Below, piece after piece: positions 12,031-24,639 of a stretch of DNA of 64,000 nt (position 1 is the stretch's first letter; the number at the start of each line of letters is the position of its first letter). The notes under the pieces are model-generated. The model had not been told where the DNA came from. It worked only from the letters and a program-made list of their open reading frames with translations, and did not search any database. The translations under genes and the position numbers were made by a program. Origin of the DNA: Holothuria scabra (lineage: Eukaryota; Echinodermata; Holothuroidea; Aspidochirotida; Holothuriidae); NCBI GenBank assembly GCA_037179385.1, contig CM074179.1:36693224-36757223 (forward strand), read 5' to 3'.

Positions 12031-13123
12031 AAACAGTTACAAGACAGTGCACCACAAATTTCATTACTTTAAATTTTTCCGTAGCTGTTAGACATAAAAA
12101 TTGAATAATGATGCTTACTATAAATATTCTTATGTGGTACTGACCCTTTAACACTCGATATCAAATTTGTTTAAAAGATTGGGACAAAATAAGGATAAAG
12201 TTACTTAACACGTTTCGTAAAGGTCACAAATAAGCCACTGGTTCCTGCACAAATGTTGAAGTTACAAGTTGAACTACTTATTCGTGGTAAATTATTGAAT
12301 TTAAAATAATGCTATATCTTCTCTTAAAAAAGCCTTGATGAAATTAACAATAGAATGGTATTTTACGGGCATTCTGAATCTATTTAGACAGTTGTACCTA
12401 CGCTAAAGCATTGTAAATAGTGTCCCTCATAGAAAATGTTTATTTCACAATGATCCTTATAGCTGCCTCCAATTGACTCACCCTTTTTTGTATCGGTAAT
12501 ATTTGCAAAGTTTATGTAAGGTTAGTTGATACGCAATCTCATGTGACTGTGCAGTGTGCAGTCATTGTACTTGATATCATTCGAAACGCATTGTGTTGTG
12601 CACACTGTGAAATTCATTTGGCTGATTGAAAAGAAAACTTCAGTCCCTAAGTGAACGACGTATTGACGTACATGTGTTTAAACATCAACAAAGTCGGCGG
12701 TTCGAATTTTGGTGGCCAAGATCAGGGGGTCCTAATCCCGATTTGCGTCTGAGAAAGCAGTCGTGTCATCACCATATCCAATACCTTAGCTAATGCTTCA
12801 CTGGTTTTCTTAAAGCTTCATATTTTCACAATCTATGACATTTAAGTATAAGCTGGGTAGCTTTATGTACAAGAACTTAAACCAGTTAGTCTAAGACATT
12901 TTCCGTATCTACTTTTTTTCAGCTTTTTTTTCAACACATATCCTACCAGAGGCAGTGCGTTTGATGTTGCTCCTAAATCAAAAACCTTGACCTTTAGTTA
13001 GTGTCGTTTATTCATTTTTTTATTATGGCTCGAAGTTATAGTCTTATTTTCAACTTTAGAGAACAATACAAATGAAAGCCTTTTACCAGGTATTGCAATC
13101 AAATAAAGTTTACTCAAACCTAC
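12031..13123. other. Noncoding stretch downstream of NACHT-1
   Basis: I searched the minus strand for an LRR exon comparable to 20306-20514 and saw none that is convincing. No other gene or repeat is recognised. Confidence 0.4.
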
Positions 13124-14631
13124 CTTTCCGTCACACGCTATTTTGAGTAGATGGATCAGTACTTTTTGATGAAATTCTTCCTGATTGTCCTGGAACTGAA
13201 TGCCGCTAGAGCAAATCACTTCCACGGCAGATGCAATGCCATCAGCTTGAAGGTTGTATTCAAATATAAGCAATCTTGTGAAATCGTGAAGAACGCGTCG
13301 TTTTTCCAAAATGTTTATAATATTACAGACAGCTTTTACGTTCAGTTCACAGGCAAAGCTACAGATACGCTGAACTGTAGACGTATGAAGTGTCTTGAAG
13401 GATTCCTTTATATTCTCTGACTGCTGTCTATCAGCGTGGTTTGCTACGTATTGTGCAGCGCACCATTCTAAAAACAGTATATGAGAAAATCTAACTTTTC
13501 CTTCATTTTGACTCCTGTTTGGGGTTTTCTTGTCACAACCGTTTACAACCGCTTCTTCGCGTAAGAGACCAAGTCTGACTAACATTGTGTAGCAGTCATT
13601 ACCAATTTCCTTAATTAGTCGATTATATTCCATCCCGGGAGATTGCTCTATTCGACTAAGACAGTCAAACGACACCTTGTAAAAGCGAGCGATTTTTTTT
13701 TCAAGACTGTCACTGTTACGTTTGGTATGTTGATCGATATAGTTTCTTATGTAAAGGCACATGCACTCTGTGAACCATGGTATCGAATATTTCTCGATAT
13801 AAACTTTCATTTTGTGTTTGTCATTTTTGTTCATAACATAGGTATACATACTTAAAAACCAAGGAATGTGCAATAAGTCTTCAAGAGCGGATAATTCAGC
13901 TAGTTTTTGTTTTATCTCTTTTGCGGCAACTTCATCATTATTTGCAACAACCTTGTAAATGTACTCATCTCGAGCCTCATCATCAAAATCAGTCATTTGT
14001 AGCCTAACTGTTCCTACTGCACAGTCTTCAGGTACAAAGGAACATGTTGTAATCACGTCCACGTCTTTTAACAATTTTCCTCGAATTATTTGCCTCACGT
14101 CACAGTTTTCAGTAATCTGATTATACTGATTAAGTTCAAGTCCATCCAAAACCAAGACAGCGGATGCACATTCCCGTAACACGTCTTTGATGTCAATATC
14201 ATTTAGTGGCAAATCTCTCGGTAGAAGACGACGTTTGATCTCTGTGTAAATCGACTTAGGTATGTTTTCATTTGAGAAGTGAACTAACAGCAACAGGTCA
14301 AATCTTGAAAATGGCGATTCATTTTTGCCTTCACACCAGTCGTAGGCCATTTTAAGGGCAAGTGTAGATTTTCCAATACCCGATTTGCCTTCTAGAGTAT
14401 ATCTTTTGCACTGACTACGATGGTCCGTAAACATTTTTTGGTATGAGCCCACTGAAGCATATTTTTTGGCACTTTTGTCTCTTTCTTTCACAGACGTTCT
14501 TTGCAAGTTGCAACTTACAAAAAGTTTTTGAATTGGTAGAAGATACGTTGGATCGCTTGCATTTACCTGAACGGCGCGCGTTACTTCTTTATACTTCATT
14601 TTGATACACCAATTTAAAAGATTGGTTTTAG
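13124..14631 (-). CDS. NACHT domain exon (NACHT-1), NLR-like
   Basis: One large exon encodes an NLR-type NTPase. The Walker A motif GKSGIGKST is near residue 75 of the open frame, followed by LALKMAYDWC. The Walker B region reads VLVLDGLELNQY, where the usual DGFDE is replaced by DGLEL, so hydrolysis may be altered. A winged-helix-like C-terminal part (HILFLEWCAAQYVANH) follows. The exon has a TTTCTTTCAG acceptor, enters in phase 1, and leaves at AAAG|GTAGGT in phase 0, exactly like the NACHT-2 exon at 20989-22492. Reading on through the donor reaches a stop at 12998. The first in-frame ATG (14599) lies inside the exon, so it is probably not the real start. I find no TM exon directly upstream (14.6-17.8 kb); it may be a cassette of the same receptor or a paralogue. 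Confidence 0.8.
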
Positions 14632-15450
14632 CTGAAAGAAAACAAACACATTAAATTGAAAGTAAAATGACGTACAGTACCTTCACTTTGATTGCTAAAA
14701 CTTAGCAATTGTAATAGATGGGGAGCCAGCCCCTAGTAATTACACTATTAGGAACGATAGGTTTGGTGTCCCCATTCTTTCAAGGGCACGGTAGTGACAA
14801 ATAAAACCCATTCTTAAGTTAATCATTTGGGGTCATAAGAGTAATGACCTAATGATCCCCAAAATGACCTTCAATTACTCTTTTGAACAAAAAATAATAT
14901 TAACATCAGGTAACCTCTGAAACAACTAAAAGAAAACAAATTTTGGGGCATTCATCCCTAAAGAAGGGACGGGTGGTGGTCGTTTCGGAAGGGTCCAATA
15001 TCAATGTCATCATCGAGTCAACAACACTTTGAGAAAATAAAAACTTAGCTAGAGTAGAATGGTCCACACGGCCTAAAATAGGACCAAACTACATTTTTTC
15101 AGAGCAACGCCGGAATTTAAAAACATGATAATTGACATCGCAACACGTATCATTCAAGAGTACCACAGCTGGGGCAATGAACCCTAAACAAATGTCCAAT
15201 TGTGGGCCCAATTAACGATTCGGTTACAATATGATAACATCCAGGCGAATACCTCGAAGAGGAGAAAGGATAATTTTACGTCATTTAACTACTAAGGGAA
15301 CCCGTAAAACTAGGTTCATAGGTTAAGTTGTAATTCCTCCTTTTTGCATGCATTTTGCACCAGAAAATCTGTAGATTGAAAGGTTTTATCACTGATAGAA
15401 AATAAAAAGGAAGTTGATGTCAAAGGTAGAATTATCATGTGATTGAGGGG
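14632..15450. other. Noncoding stretch, nothing recognised
   Basis: No TM-type or linker-type exon is seen on the minus strand upstream of NACHT-1 in this interval. Confidence 0.35.
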
Positions 15451-15454
15451 ATCA

Positions 15455-15531
15455 TTTGGGTGTGCGGACTAGTTGGTAGACACTCTCTACCAGGAAGGTC
15501 CAGGTTTGATCCCTAGATCGAGTCATCCCAA
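15455..15531 (+). repeat. tRNA-like SINE head
   Basis: A-box-like 'tagttggtagac' and B-box-like 'ggtttgatccc' are spaced as in a tRNA, but the stems are imperfect. A tRNA-derived SINE fragment or tRNA pseudogene fits best. Confidence 0.45.
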
Positions 15532-16614
15532 AGACCCAAACACTCCCAAAATTACCCTTCCATCGTTATTATTGATGCTCTGCACACGAAATGGAAAAAA
15601 TATAAAAGAAATACAGTGTCCCAAAGCCGAAAAATTGACCTAACCCAAGTTTTAACCAGGATACCACTCTCAGAACAGATTCTAAATGCAATTGCATGAT
15701 ATCTTCCCCCATCGCTAAAACTAAAGAAGGAATTGTTATGGATCATTTAAGACATAAAAAATCTCTGAATGCTCTTCCCAACATTGCTGCCATTTTCAAG
15801 TAGTAAATGCTCTTTCAGAGTCAGATCTAGTCCTAGCAAAGACTTTGACAACAACAGTAGGCATACTTTGTTTCTTTAAAACCTTCAATATCCTGTTAAA
15901 TTTATCACAAAAGGTCTTTCGAAGTGTGGTTGCTCAGTAAAGTTTATTAGATTTTACTCGGCCTATTAAAGTAGCAAACTCAATCAAAATTACGAACTTT
16001 ATTGCCATAACCCATTGTAGACAGAACCACGACACAAATGATCTTCTTACATAATAACCCTTTTTATAAGAAATTGAAAAATTGCCACTTTCTCACTATC
16101 GAAACTTCTTATGTTTTAACAACGAGTAACATGGGGACACATCACAGAACCACGTTTAGAACCTGCTATCAAAACCTACTATCAACAGTGTGTGGGTCCT
16201 TAATTAGACATCTAACTATGGTGACCTGACATAAAATCCCTTTCCTATCGGTGATTGTAACTAAAAATCTAAAAATTATATTCTTTACGATAACAATATT
16301 CTTACTGTGGAAAGGACAAAGTAAACACTACGCCTATATATGAATTTTTGATCTACTTCAGCCTAAAAAGACCTGTATTTATCCTTTCTTCAGCTGCATG
16401 TTAGTTTCAAATAGTATGTTGGGAAGTCGCAATTGAGAACAAGTTTAGGCATCAAATTAGAGGTATAAGTACTTTAATTCGTCTCGCACATTCCTTCTGA
16501 TGAGCAAGTCCTACCTGTTGAATTCTGACCTAATGCCACCTTAATGATGCTGGTGGTGAAGGAAGAGTCAGTTAACCAAACGGTCTTCAATTCGTTTTGA
16601 AAGCAAAGTTGAAA
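15532..16614. other. Noncoding stretch, nothing recognised
   Basis: Short chance frames only on both strands. Confidence 0.35.
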
Positions 16615-16780
16615 TCAAAACGTGGAAAATTGCTTAACAAGAGGCCTGACAGTTACGTAACCAGCTTCACACAGCATGAAAAAGGGAACCCAGGCACGTA
16701 GAATTTCCTTTAAAATTTGTCCAATACCAACCGCATCTGACGATGTGCTGTTGTTATCATAGAAAATTGTGCTTACCGTT
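16615..16780 (-). CDS. Possible terminal exon of the NACHT-LRR gene (weak)
   Basis: A GTCAG acceptor opens a frame of about 55 codons ending in TGA. It contains SSDAVGIGQILKEILRAW, which resembles the helical part of NLR-type leucine-rich repeats. The entry phase needed (2) does not match either donor of the exon at 17854-17912, so another exon would have to intervene. Low confidence. Confidence 0.2.
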
Positions 16781-17853
16781 CTGACATTTTACATTTCATG
16801 GTAGATCGTGGCGCCTTTTCAGTCAATGTACCTTTTTCTTACCATCAGTTTGAAATAAAAGAAAAACTTTAATCCAGGAAATTATACTACCTGTCGCGAT
16901 TGCTAAATTGTATGTCTAATAAGAACTGTTGTCGACTTGCAATGTCAGAAAAACTACCGTGGTACTTAATTTGTTAAAATACAACTTAAAATTCTACTTT
17001 TATTAGGATAGGATTATCAAATCTACACAGAGCAGTTGCGAAGAATGGCAAAACGGTTTTGCAAAGGAATTCGAGCTCCACCATGTGTCTTTTGGAACTC
17101 CGACAAACTTGGAAAAAACACGTCTGGCTCGTCCGGACATCCTGCACTTCTAACATATTGACTCTGCTATTCTGCTGGAATGTAATGCAAAGTTATTTAA
17201 AAGACAACAATCACGTTGGTTGACAAGTAAGCTAGTCGCAGCTGCTCGTGAGAACAGAACTTGTTATCAACGTTTTTCTTCATCCTTGCAAGTTTCATAT
17301 TTAATAGATTTTTTGTTTGTAAGGCCTGTTCTACAAATTTCTGCTTGTGATAAAGGACAAGATACATAACTGAAAAAAATCCTTACTTATGTCACAAAAT
17401 ATTTGCTTTCAACTGAATGAACCACTTTCATTGCTTGAGATTTCCAAAGAATCCTGTCAGTTTCAACTGTTGTTATTTTCCAGTTTTGCGTTATACAACT
17501 GCTTAGGTTTCATGTTTATGGAGTGATAGGTATGTTAGCTTTTATCTAGGTGTAAACACCCAGAATACTATTTTTTTTATTACGAAATACATTCAGATCG
17601 CGTGTAACAACAATCCTCACTTACCTGAAATATTTCCCTTAAAGAATTTCGTTGAAGAAACTGCGTCGTAAGCCTATAGTTTTTGAGGAAAATTGCAAAA
17701 TATCAAAAAAAAAAACGACGGTAATTTTAAAATATTTTGACATTCTCTCGTCGCATATGAGAAAATGCCTATGTTTTTTTAAGGCGTGCGTATGTTGTAC
17801 GATTTTGTATATTGCGTAATCTTCGCTTACATAAAAAGACAATATCAACCTAC
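16781..17853. other. Intronic or intergenic, nothing recognised
   Basis: No exon with both plausible splice sites and recognisable protein content was found. Confidence 0.35.
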
Positions 17854-17912
17854 CTCCCATTTACCGGTCTGATGACTTAACAGGTAATCGCCATCATCGG
17901 AGAACCACAAAA
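17854..17912 (-). CDS. LRR exon 3 of the receptor (NACHT-2 chain)
   Basis: Acceptor TCCACAG; donor either GAG|GTAGGT (end 17854) or ACCG|GTAAAT (end 17865). Entered in phase 1 from the exon at 18556-18629 it reads VLWFSDDGDYLLSHQT then GKWE, continuing the leucine-rich pattern (...LRKIQVLWF). The other two entry frames do not continue this pattern, and the phase-2 frame meets a stop. Confidence 0.5.
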
Positions 17913-18555
17913 CTGTGGAACGAAGGAAGAAACAGACATTTTAAAGTTTTCATTTATTTTACAGTTTTAATTGCTAGAGTGCAGTTCAAGTCATTGTAAA
18001 ATATACTGAGATCACCATCCAAGGTGAATTTTATTTTAATATTTAAGAAAAAATACAAAAAGAAGAAATGCCAAGAGACTTCTTCAAATTGTTGAGATTG
18101 TTCTAGCAGGGGTAACTTATTGCTTGTGTCCCACATATTGTGTTTTTGTATTGACTACAAGAAAATTATTGCAATTCCGCAAGGGTAATATGTAAGAAAT
18201 ACAACAGCATTACAATACAGTATCATTAAATCAAAGCTTACAAATCTTAATACAATTTAGCAAAGGTAAATGGTTTGTTATTAACACACAAACGTGTTAT
18301 AATCGGTAAGGCAATTAACAAGTTGAAGAGTAAACCTTTAAACTTACGGTATTGTTCACGTATGGATAAACACATACATATGTTCACATCAATAACACCT
18401 CAGCATGTTTATTTCCTCACCAATTACGCGTTAACGACAAGTCATATACCTTCATTTGTATACGGATTTGCCATTAACACCGTCAAGTAAAACTGAAGAG
18501 TTTTACGTGTTTCTTTACAGCATATCAGCAATAGAATAACATGTCTAATACATAC

Positions 18556-18629
18556 CTTGGATTTTCCTTAATTGCAGAGAAGAGCACAACTTCCCCGGAA
18601 TGGACTGAGGCATCAGTAAATAACAAAAT
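18556..18629 (-). CDS. LRR exon 2 of the receptor (NACHT-2 chain)
   Basis: Acceptor TTTTGTAG, donor CAAG|GTATGT. In the phase dictated by the preceding exon (phase 2) it is fully open: FCYLLMPQSIPGKLCSSLQL then RKIQ, leaving in phase 1. Joined to its neighbours it gives a leucine-rich stretch (LRSLRFCYLL ... LRKIQVLWF). Confidence 0.55.
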
Positions 18630-19359
18630 CTACAAAAGTAATGAGACTTTGTTACTCTCAGTTTCATACTGATTAACATGCATATTAATAGGAATAAAGT
18701 CCATTTCAGCGCAGTGCAAGGAAGTTAAACGAGTATAGGGAAGAAATTTATGGATAAAACACGTGGCTGTTACTTTACATAAAGTAATTATATGGCATAT
18801 TTAAGCGCAAACTAAAGCGAAGACTGACTTATCAACATAGCAATGGAGTGAACTTCGGAATTGTTTTCTTTATTTTTTTTTCAACAGCTTCCTTTAAATA
18901 TTAATAATGTATTATGAACAAATTTAAAGTGAAACAAAGCGACATTTCAAATTTCACGTTGTCTTTCAACTATTTTGATCAATCAAGATAAATACCCAAC
19001 CGAGAACCATCAATTTATAAAATTAACGTAATATGTGTTAACCGTTGAAGTAGCCAGTACTCAAAATACTGTAAAACATGGTAGGACAAAAGATCTTCTT
19101 GGACTTCTAATCCTCTGTCTGCGAATTATTTTGGCTTTCGAATTTGAAAGTGTAAGTAGGAGCACTTTATGTCATTATGATGCAATTTCAAATGGTCTCC
19201 ATTTATTGAGTTGCTGGCAGATTCCATGAAAGAGATAACGTAAAGACGAGCAAAATGAAACCTGTTCGTCAGAATACTCTTCAGACAATTATTCTAAGCC
19301 AGCAGCTGTATCCTCAGAAACCTTTGTTCCACAAGATTTTCATGAGAAAGTGCCATACG

Positions 19360-19600
19360 TAACAGATTTCATTGGAACTGCCAGATAAATTACAGGCACA
19401 TATTCCTCAACTTAGACAATTCCTCCTCTCCAACCCTTACTAGTTGTAAGCCGGTACAGCTGTTTAAAACCCATCTTTATCCAGAAACAATCCTAGTTTA
19501 ATGCGCTTAGGCATACCCAGGCGGAGCACACAAACCCTAATACTGCGTTATCAGGACGCACATAGTGCATGGGGATATGTCGCGTAATCTGAGCTACTCT
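19360..19600 (+). pseudogene. Degenerate LINE 3' end (weak)
   Basis: Broken frames contain ELPDKLQAHIPQL and an 'lfkthly'-like stretch, reminiscent of the C-terminus of CR1/jockey-type reverse transcriptases (…WNSLPD…LF). Several stops interrupt it. It would lie within an intron of the NACHT-LRR gene. Confidence 0.3.
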
Positions 19601-20305
19601 GCGTTTTTCTCTCTTTCTTCTTTTTTACTTTGATGCCAGTCAAAGAGTTTTTTTGAATCTTAGTGTGTCCATGGTTATTTTTTTGGTTTGCGAGTGACGA
19701 GTACTTGCCGTGTGTCTTTTAGGCTTACGATCGTGCCTACTTTGGCAACCACGATCTAAGAAAAGCTTATGAACTTGCAAACTTGCATAAAGGGGGTTTG
19801 TGTTCACCCTTGGCTTAATAGGACAAACTATTTTACTCCGATAACCATTTTAAGTGAATATGTGGGCCTACAACTTTTGCAGAACAGCCACGTAAGGTTA
19901 AGTTAAAATACTAAGAAATTACTCTGAGAGGTTTTTTTGTTACATAATGACATTGACGCTTTTGAATTTTGCCTTTCTTAACATAATGTTAGAAGTGTTA
20001 CATTCCATTGTTTACTCTTGTTATGTGGGTTGTAATTCCTGTAACACATGCTACAGAAACCTTCAATCATTATAATGTTATGACATTGTAGAAGATAGAC
20101 CATAGGCTATGAGACTATGGGAGTTGTAGTAAAATCATCTTTTTTGTTTGGTGTTCTTAATTTTACTCTAATACAGCTTTAAAGCCGGGGTTGTGATTTT
20201 TGTAAAGCTCTCGTGTTGCCGTGTCTAGTAAAAAAACGACGCTTTTCGTTGGGTAAGGAATTTCAAATTTCAAATGCAAGTAGAATGGGCTGTTGTGAGA
20301 CAAAC

Positions 20306-20514
20306 CTTAAGCTTCGCAAATCAGAACACATTGTTACATATGTCATTACATCGTTCAGTTCCTCCTCTGTGAATTTCCGCCCTCTGTCTCCTATGACAAG
20401 CTCCTGAAGGGTAGACAATGTTGGAATTGACTGTTCAGACTTGAGCAAAATGCTTCCGGCAAAAAGATCAACTGAGTTGAAACAGTCTTTTAACCACAGA
20501 AATGAGATTGGAAT
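20306..20514 (-). CDS. LRR exon 1 of the receptor (NACHT-2 chain)
   Basis: Acceptor CCCTCAG, donor AAG|GTTTGT. Entered in phase 0 it reads IPISFLWLKDCFNSVDLF, then a leucine-rich segment with LSTLQELVIGDRG and CSDLRSLR, leaving in phase 2. Entry phase matches the donor of the NACHT-2 exon (CAA|GTAAGT). This is the C-terminal LRR-like sensor part usual for NLRs, placed directly after the NACHT exon. Confidence 0.65.
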
Positions 20515-20988
20515 CTGAGGGAGAAAAAAGTGATTATAAACGAACAGGCTTTGATTTAAAGTAAAAACTAAAAATATACCAATCGCCTGTATTTGTACCA
20601 TTAAATATTGAGGGTGACTTTTCCATTCTTTTTAGATCAAAGCTTTTCTCATCATCGACGATGATTATAAGAAGGCGGTAAATCAAATAACTCTGGTTTC
20701 AACTCCCATCTTGATTCTTGAACCATAAAATATTTAATGTTGAATTCAATTCCCTTAATGTAAGGAAGGTGAATGGGCAATGTTTTTTTTTTTTTTGTTG
20801 TTCTTGTACTCCCGTTTTAACCTGCCTTTGTTTTCTGTGGAATTTAAAGAAACATATGTTACATGATCTTGAAATGTTAAATTACTTGCCAAGGTATTTG
20901 TGAGAAGAGAGCTAGCTTATCCATTAATTCTTCAATTAAAGATCACCGACATCTACTGACAGTGAAAGTAATAAAGCTATTAACTTAC

Positions 20989-22492
20989 TTGTTTACTTGA
21001 CCCAATCTCCAGAAGTTGAACAATTGAACCTTGAAGCAGCAAACTGTCTGTACTATCGATTGTAATGTAACTGGAACACATTTCCTTAACTGTTTCTTTA
21101 ATCTGATCAAAATTACCAGATTGCTCCAAAATGCAAAGGACTGAACATTTTTTACCGTCTTCAACATTTCTAAGGTATTTAATAACTTTGTTACCACCTT
21201 CTGAGTTAAGTCCGCAAGCAAAACGGTATATGTATTGGAGATCGAAAGGGCTCATATGTTCCAACAAAGTTTGAAGTGTGTCGTGCTTCATCAGTTCACG
21301 GCTCAAATAGTGAGCAGCATACCATTCACAGAAAAGTTTATGATAAAACCTTACTTCTGTCTTATATTGAATTTCACCAAGTCTGTCTGATATATGAAGA
21401 GATTCTTCTTCTTCGACAAAGATTCCGATCGATTTATACTGGTTGTAGAAATCTTTTCCTAATCTTTGTTCGAGGTCTTCTTTGATCCACACAATCTGCT
21501 TGTTTTTACCACTCAGGCCTAAATAAGCAATTTCGTCAAGTTTCGCGTGATAATTTTCATGTAAATCGATCCTTTTGACGTTTGCATCTTTCATTTTATT
21601 CTTCATATGACTATGAAAGCAAGTTATCACGTGATTAAAAAAGCTCGTCACGGACTTAAACTTCAGAAAAGTTTCCCTTTCATGCGTCATGTGGGCAAAC
21701 ATTACAAAGAACAAGGTACCTGGCATAAACCCTTGAGAACGGAGTTCTCCTGTAGACTTCTTTTAATATTTTTTACTGCCTCAGCATTGTCACTTGCTAC
21801 TGCCTTTCGTATATATGCATCTCTAGCTTTGCTATCAAATCCTGTTAGTCTGATTCTATGAGTTTGCGGGGGGTATGATTCAGGTAACAAGGAAGATCTT
21901 GAAGTAAGTATGACGAAACTGTCTTGAAACATTTCTCCTCTAATAGTGCTGATGATATCATTTTGGTAGTCTGTTTCTTTCTCCGGAAATTCATCAAAGC
22001 CATCAAGAATAAATAAGGTTGATTTGCTTTGTTGTAGAATATTTTTAATGTCTCCCTCTGTTATTCGAGAATCCCTCGGGAGAATGAACTTTTTAATTGC
22101 GTCTAATATTGAATGCACACCGCCCAACTGTCTGAGGCGCAAGAGAATAAGTATATCCAAGTCGGCTAATGGGGAATTACTATTACAATTACACCAATCA
22201 TAAGCAAGCTGTAAAGTAAGAACTGACTTCCCGTATCCTGGATCGCCTTCTATAATGGTCCTTGTAGATGATGATGATGATACCAATTTAGTGACGTCAT
22301 AATAAGATGTCATTTTCTCCCAGTTTCCAAATCCTCCAATATTGTCTTTTGATATGAGCTTTTCTAAGCCACCTTCTACAAAAATTCTGTCAACTGGGTA
22401 AAGTCCACCTTTAGCAAAAGGCATCGGTTTTACTGCATCATACTGGTCTTTGTACTTTGTCCTTAATTCTTTCTTGAAAACACTTTTAAGGT
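20989..22492 (-). CDS. NACHT domain exon (NACHT-2) with one-base frameshift
   Basis: Starts after a CTCCACAG acceptor in phase 1: DLKSVFKKELRTKYKDQYDA. It encodes a canonical NACHT ATPase: Walker A GDPGYGKSVLTLQLAYDWC, Walker B LFILDGFDEFPE, and a sensor-like VILTSRSSLLPESYP. Near 21720 the frame breaks: one frame ends GLCQVP, the next resumes LFFVMFAHMTHE, which aligns with IPWFLSMYTYV in NACHT-1. This is a one-base deletion. After it the frame is open to the donor CAA|GTAAGT (phase 0), containing RFYHKLFCEWYAAHYLSREL. If real, the lesion truncates the protein after about 225 residues of this exon; if an assembly error, the gene is intact. Neighbouring exons supply the TM segment upstream and LRRs downstream. 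Confidence 0.8.
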
Positions 22493-23460
22493 CTGTGGAG
22501 AAAGGGAAGGTCAGTGGAAAAGTTTAGGACTCTGTGTTCAGGTGGCTTTCATAACTTCAAACTTTCTCCAATTTTAATCATATAATTCTCTGCCCTTTTG
22601 AGGGTGCTAAAAGATAACATCACATCGCATTGCTAATTATTAATACAATCAATCAATGGCGAGTTTTACTTACCAAATTTTACGCAAAAAGAATTGGTTT
22701 TTACCTCTAAATCGTTATTGCAGGTTTACAAAAATTGATGAATTTCACGGACCAAATCAATGTGCCTTTTTAAGAAAAAAAGGCACATTGAGAAATCTCT
22801 TGACTGTGGTTCACAAAAGTATGTGCAGAGGTAAACTGAACATAAGCTCTGAGCAAATTGATGTAAGCCGTTCATCCGTTAATCCGATAATAACCGTGCA
22901 CAGTAACGAACATGCTTCCCGTCTATCTATTAAGCCTAAACGTAAAGCAATCAAACTGGCTTTCGTTATCCCTTTTCTCATTATCGCAGCTCAACGCCAG
23001 AGAGTTATCGTGTAACTTTACGTCTTTAAATAAAACTTTTTAAACGGTTTTGTTTCAAGGATTCGCATTTACCATAAGACTGTAAAAAGTGTAGAATTTA
23101 AGTAGAATGATAGATAAGCAGTGTGACAAAATGGTTTACCTTTAAAGTAATTTTATAATTACCCAAAGAGGTCAAAAAATTTAAAATCAATTGCTTGGAT
23201 CTTTGGAAATCCTTTCCAAGTGTGTTTGCAATTAACGACCGTAACTTAATTACAAAAAGTTTTCGATCAAATGTGAAAAAGTCAATGCCGGTGTCCCTGC
23301 AATAAAGATTCCCAGATTTTTTTCACTCTTGCGTTTGGAAATCGCAATGATAGGCATGCTGGTACACACGCAATAAGATTCCCTAAGACTTACTTAACGT
23401 TTTATGGCATGGAAAATATCTGCTACACAACGTTTTTACAATATTTGCGTTATTACCTAC

Positions 23461-23509
23461 CCTCCTGAGATTCCATTTGTTGAATCGAGGTGGATGTCAT
23501 CGGAGTGCC
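23461..23509 (-). CDS. Cytoplasmic linker exon 2 of the receptor
   Basis: A 49-bp exon with acceptor ATTACTTTTAG and donor GAGG|GTAGGT. In phase 0 it reads GTPMTSTSIQQMESQE and leaves in phase 1, exactly the phase required by the NACHT-2 exon. A frame beginning in phase 1 would hit a stop, which supports the inclusion of the exon at 24430-24479. Confidence 0.55.
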
Positions 23510-24429
23510 CTAAAAGTAATGATTAAGTGAAAAAGAAAATGAAAAAAAAATAATTGAAGCAATTTAAATGCTTGATAATATGCCCTAGTACCATGAAATT
23601 GTAGGACATATAAAAGGAACGCTGTAACCAATACTGAAATCTTTATATATCAGTTTATATGAAAGAAGAACTAAATCTGCAAAATTTGGTATAAATTTCA
23701 TTCAAATTAAATTTGACACGCAGTTCCCGAGATATCAACAAATACAGTTGCTGGATTTACGTTTTGAAGTTAGCTTGACGACACTAAAAGTTAGATTCCT
23801 TCCTCACATAGAAAGGGATGCTTTGTTTCTTTTTATTTGTCTTTCAGTCTCTTACGTTAAACTGGAAGTTACTTCTCCGTAAGGAATGTCATGTCATAAA
23901 GTTATCACAACACTTACAGAACTGAACTTTGATTCCACGGACTTGTTGAGGAGAAAGTGGTTGTAACGGTTAAAGCAAAAAAAAACGATTTTTTTATTGT
24001 TGTGAGGGTGCGATGCAATGTTTACTTGTTTCAAGTTCACCTTTTTTTGTAAAAAAGGTAGCAATTAACCCTGCTCATATCTTGAGAACCACACATTGGA
24101 TTCCAATACAAATTCCCCAGACGTTTAGAATGAGTGCTATCAAAAATATAAAAACTTGGCTTGACCTTACACCTTTCTTTACAGGTATCAGTGGTGATTT
24201 CGTTATTTCCAACTTGTTACCTTAATATTTTTTCGCTGAAAAAATTACTTGAATGCTTCAAGATACGCTAAGGAGCATTGATTAAAATACCGGCAAAACA
24301 CCGTTTTTGCAATTAAGGCACAGTACTTTTAAATTCTTCAATAGTTGAGTCATATTAAAAGCCAGCATAAATATTAGGTAGCGTTTTGCGCGAAAAAGGC
24401 GATACTACCGTGCTTTTCAGTGCACCCAC

Positions 24430-24479
24430 CTCTCCTTGGTGAAGTATTTGTCTCAAGTTGTTTCTTGTCTTGCGTCTTC
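24430..24479 (-). CDS. Cytoplasmic linker exon 1 of the receptor (basic stop-transfer)
   Basis: A 50-bp exon, acceptor GCTTTTTAG, donor GAGAG|GTGGGT. Entered in phase 1 it reads GRRKTRNNLRQILHQGE and leaves in phase 0. The basic run immediately follows the transmembrane helix of the preceding exon, as expected for the cytoplasmic side. Confidence 0.55.
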
Positions 24480-24639
24480 CTAAAAAGCAAGAAAGAGTAA
24501 AAGGTGTATTCCAGTGGCTTTTGATTTGATTCTCATAAGAAACAAACATGTTCCACACCATTTCATCTATTGCCCTGTTGCAATATCCTTTTCCTAACGC
24601 AACACATCTCCCGTTAAACAGTGGATGTTTTTGTTAAAA

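Noticed and set aside
17060..17160. Minus-strand open stretch starting after GTTAG as a possible further NACHT-LRR exon
   Set aside because: Content is not leucine-rich and no matching donor or phase was found.
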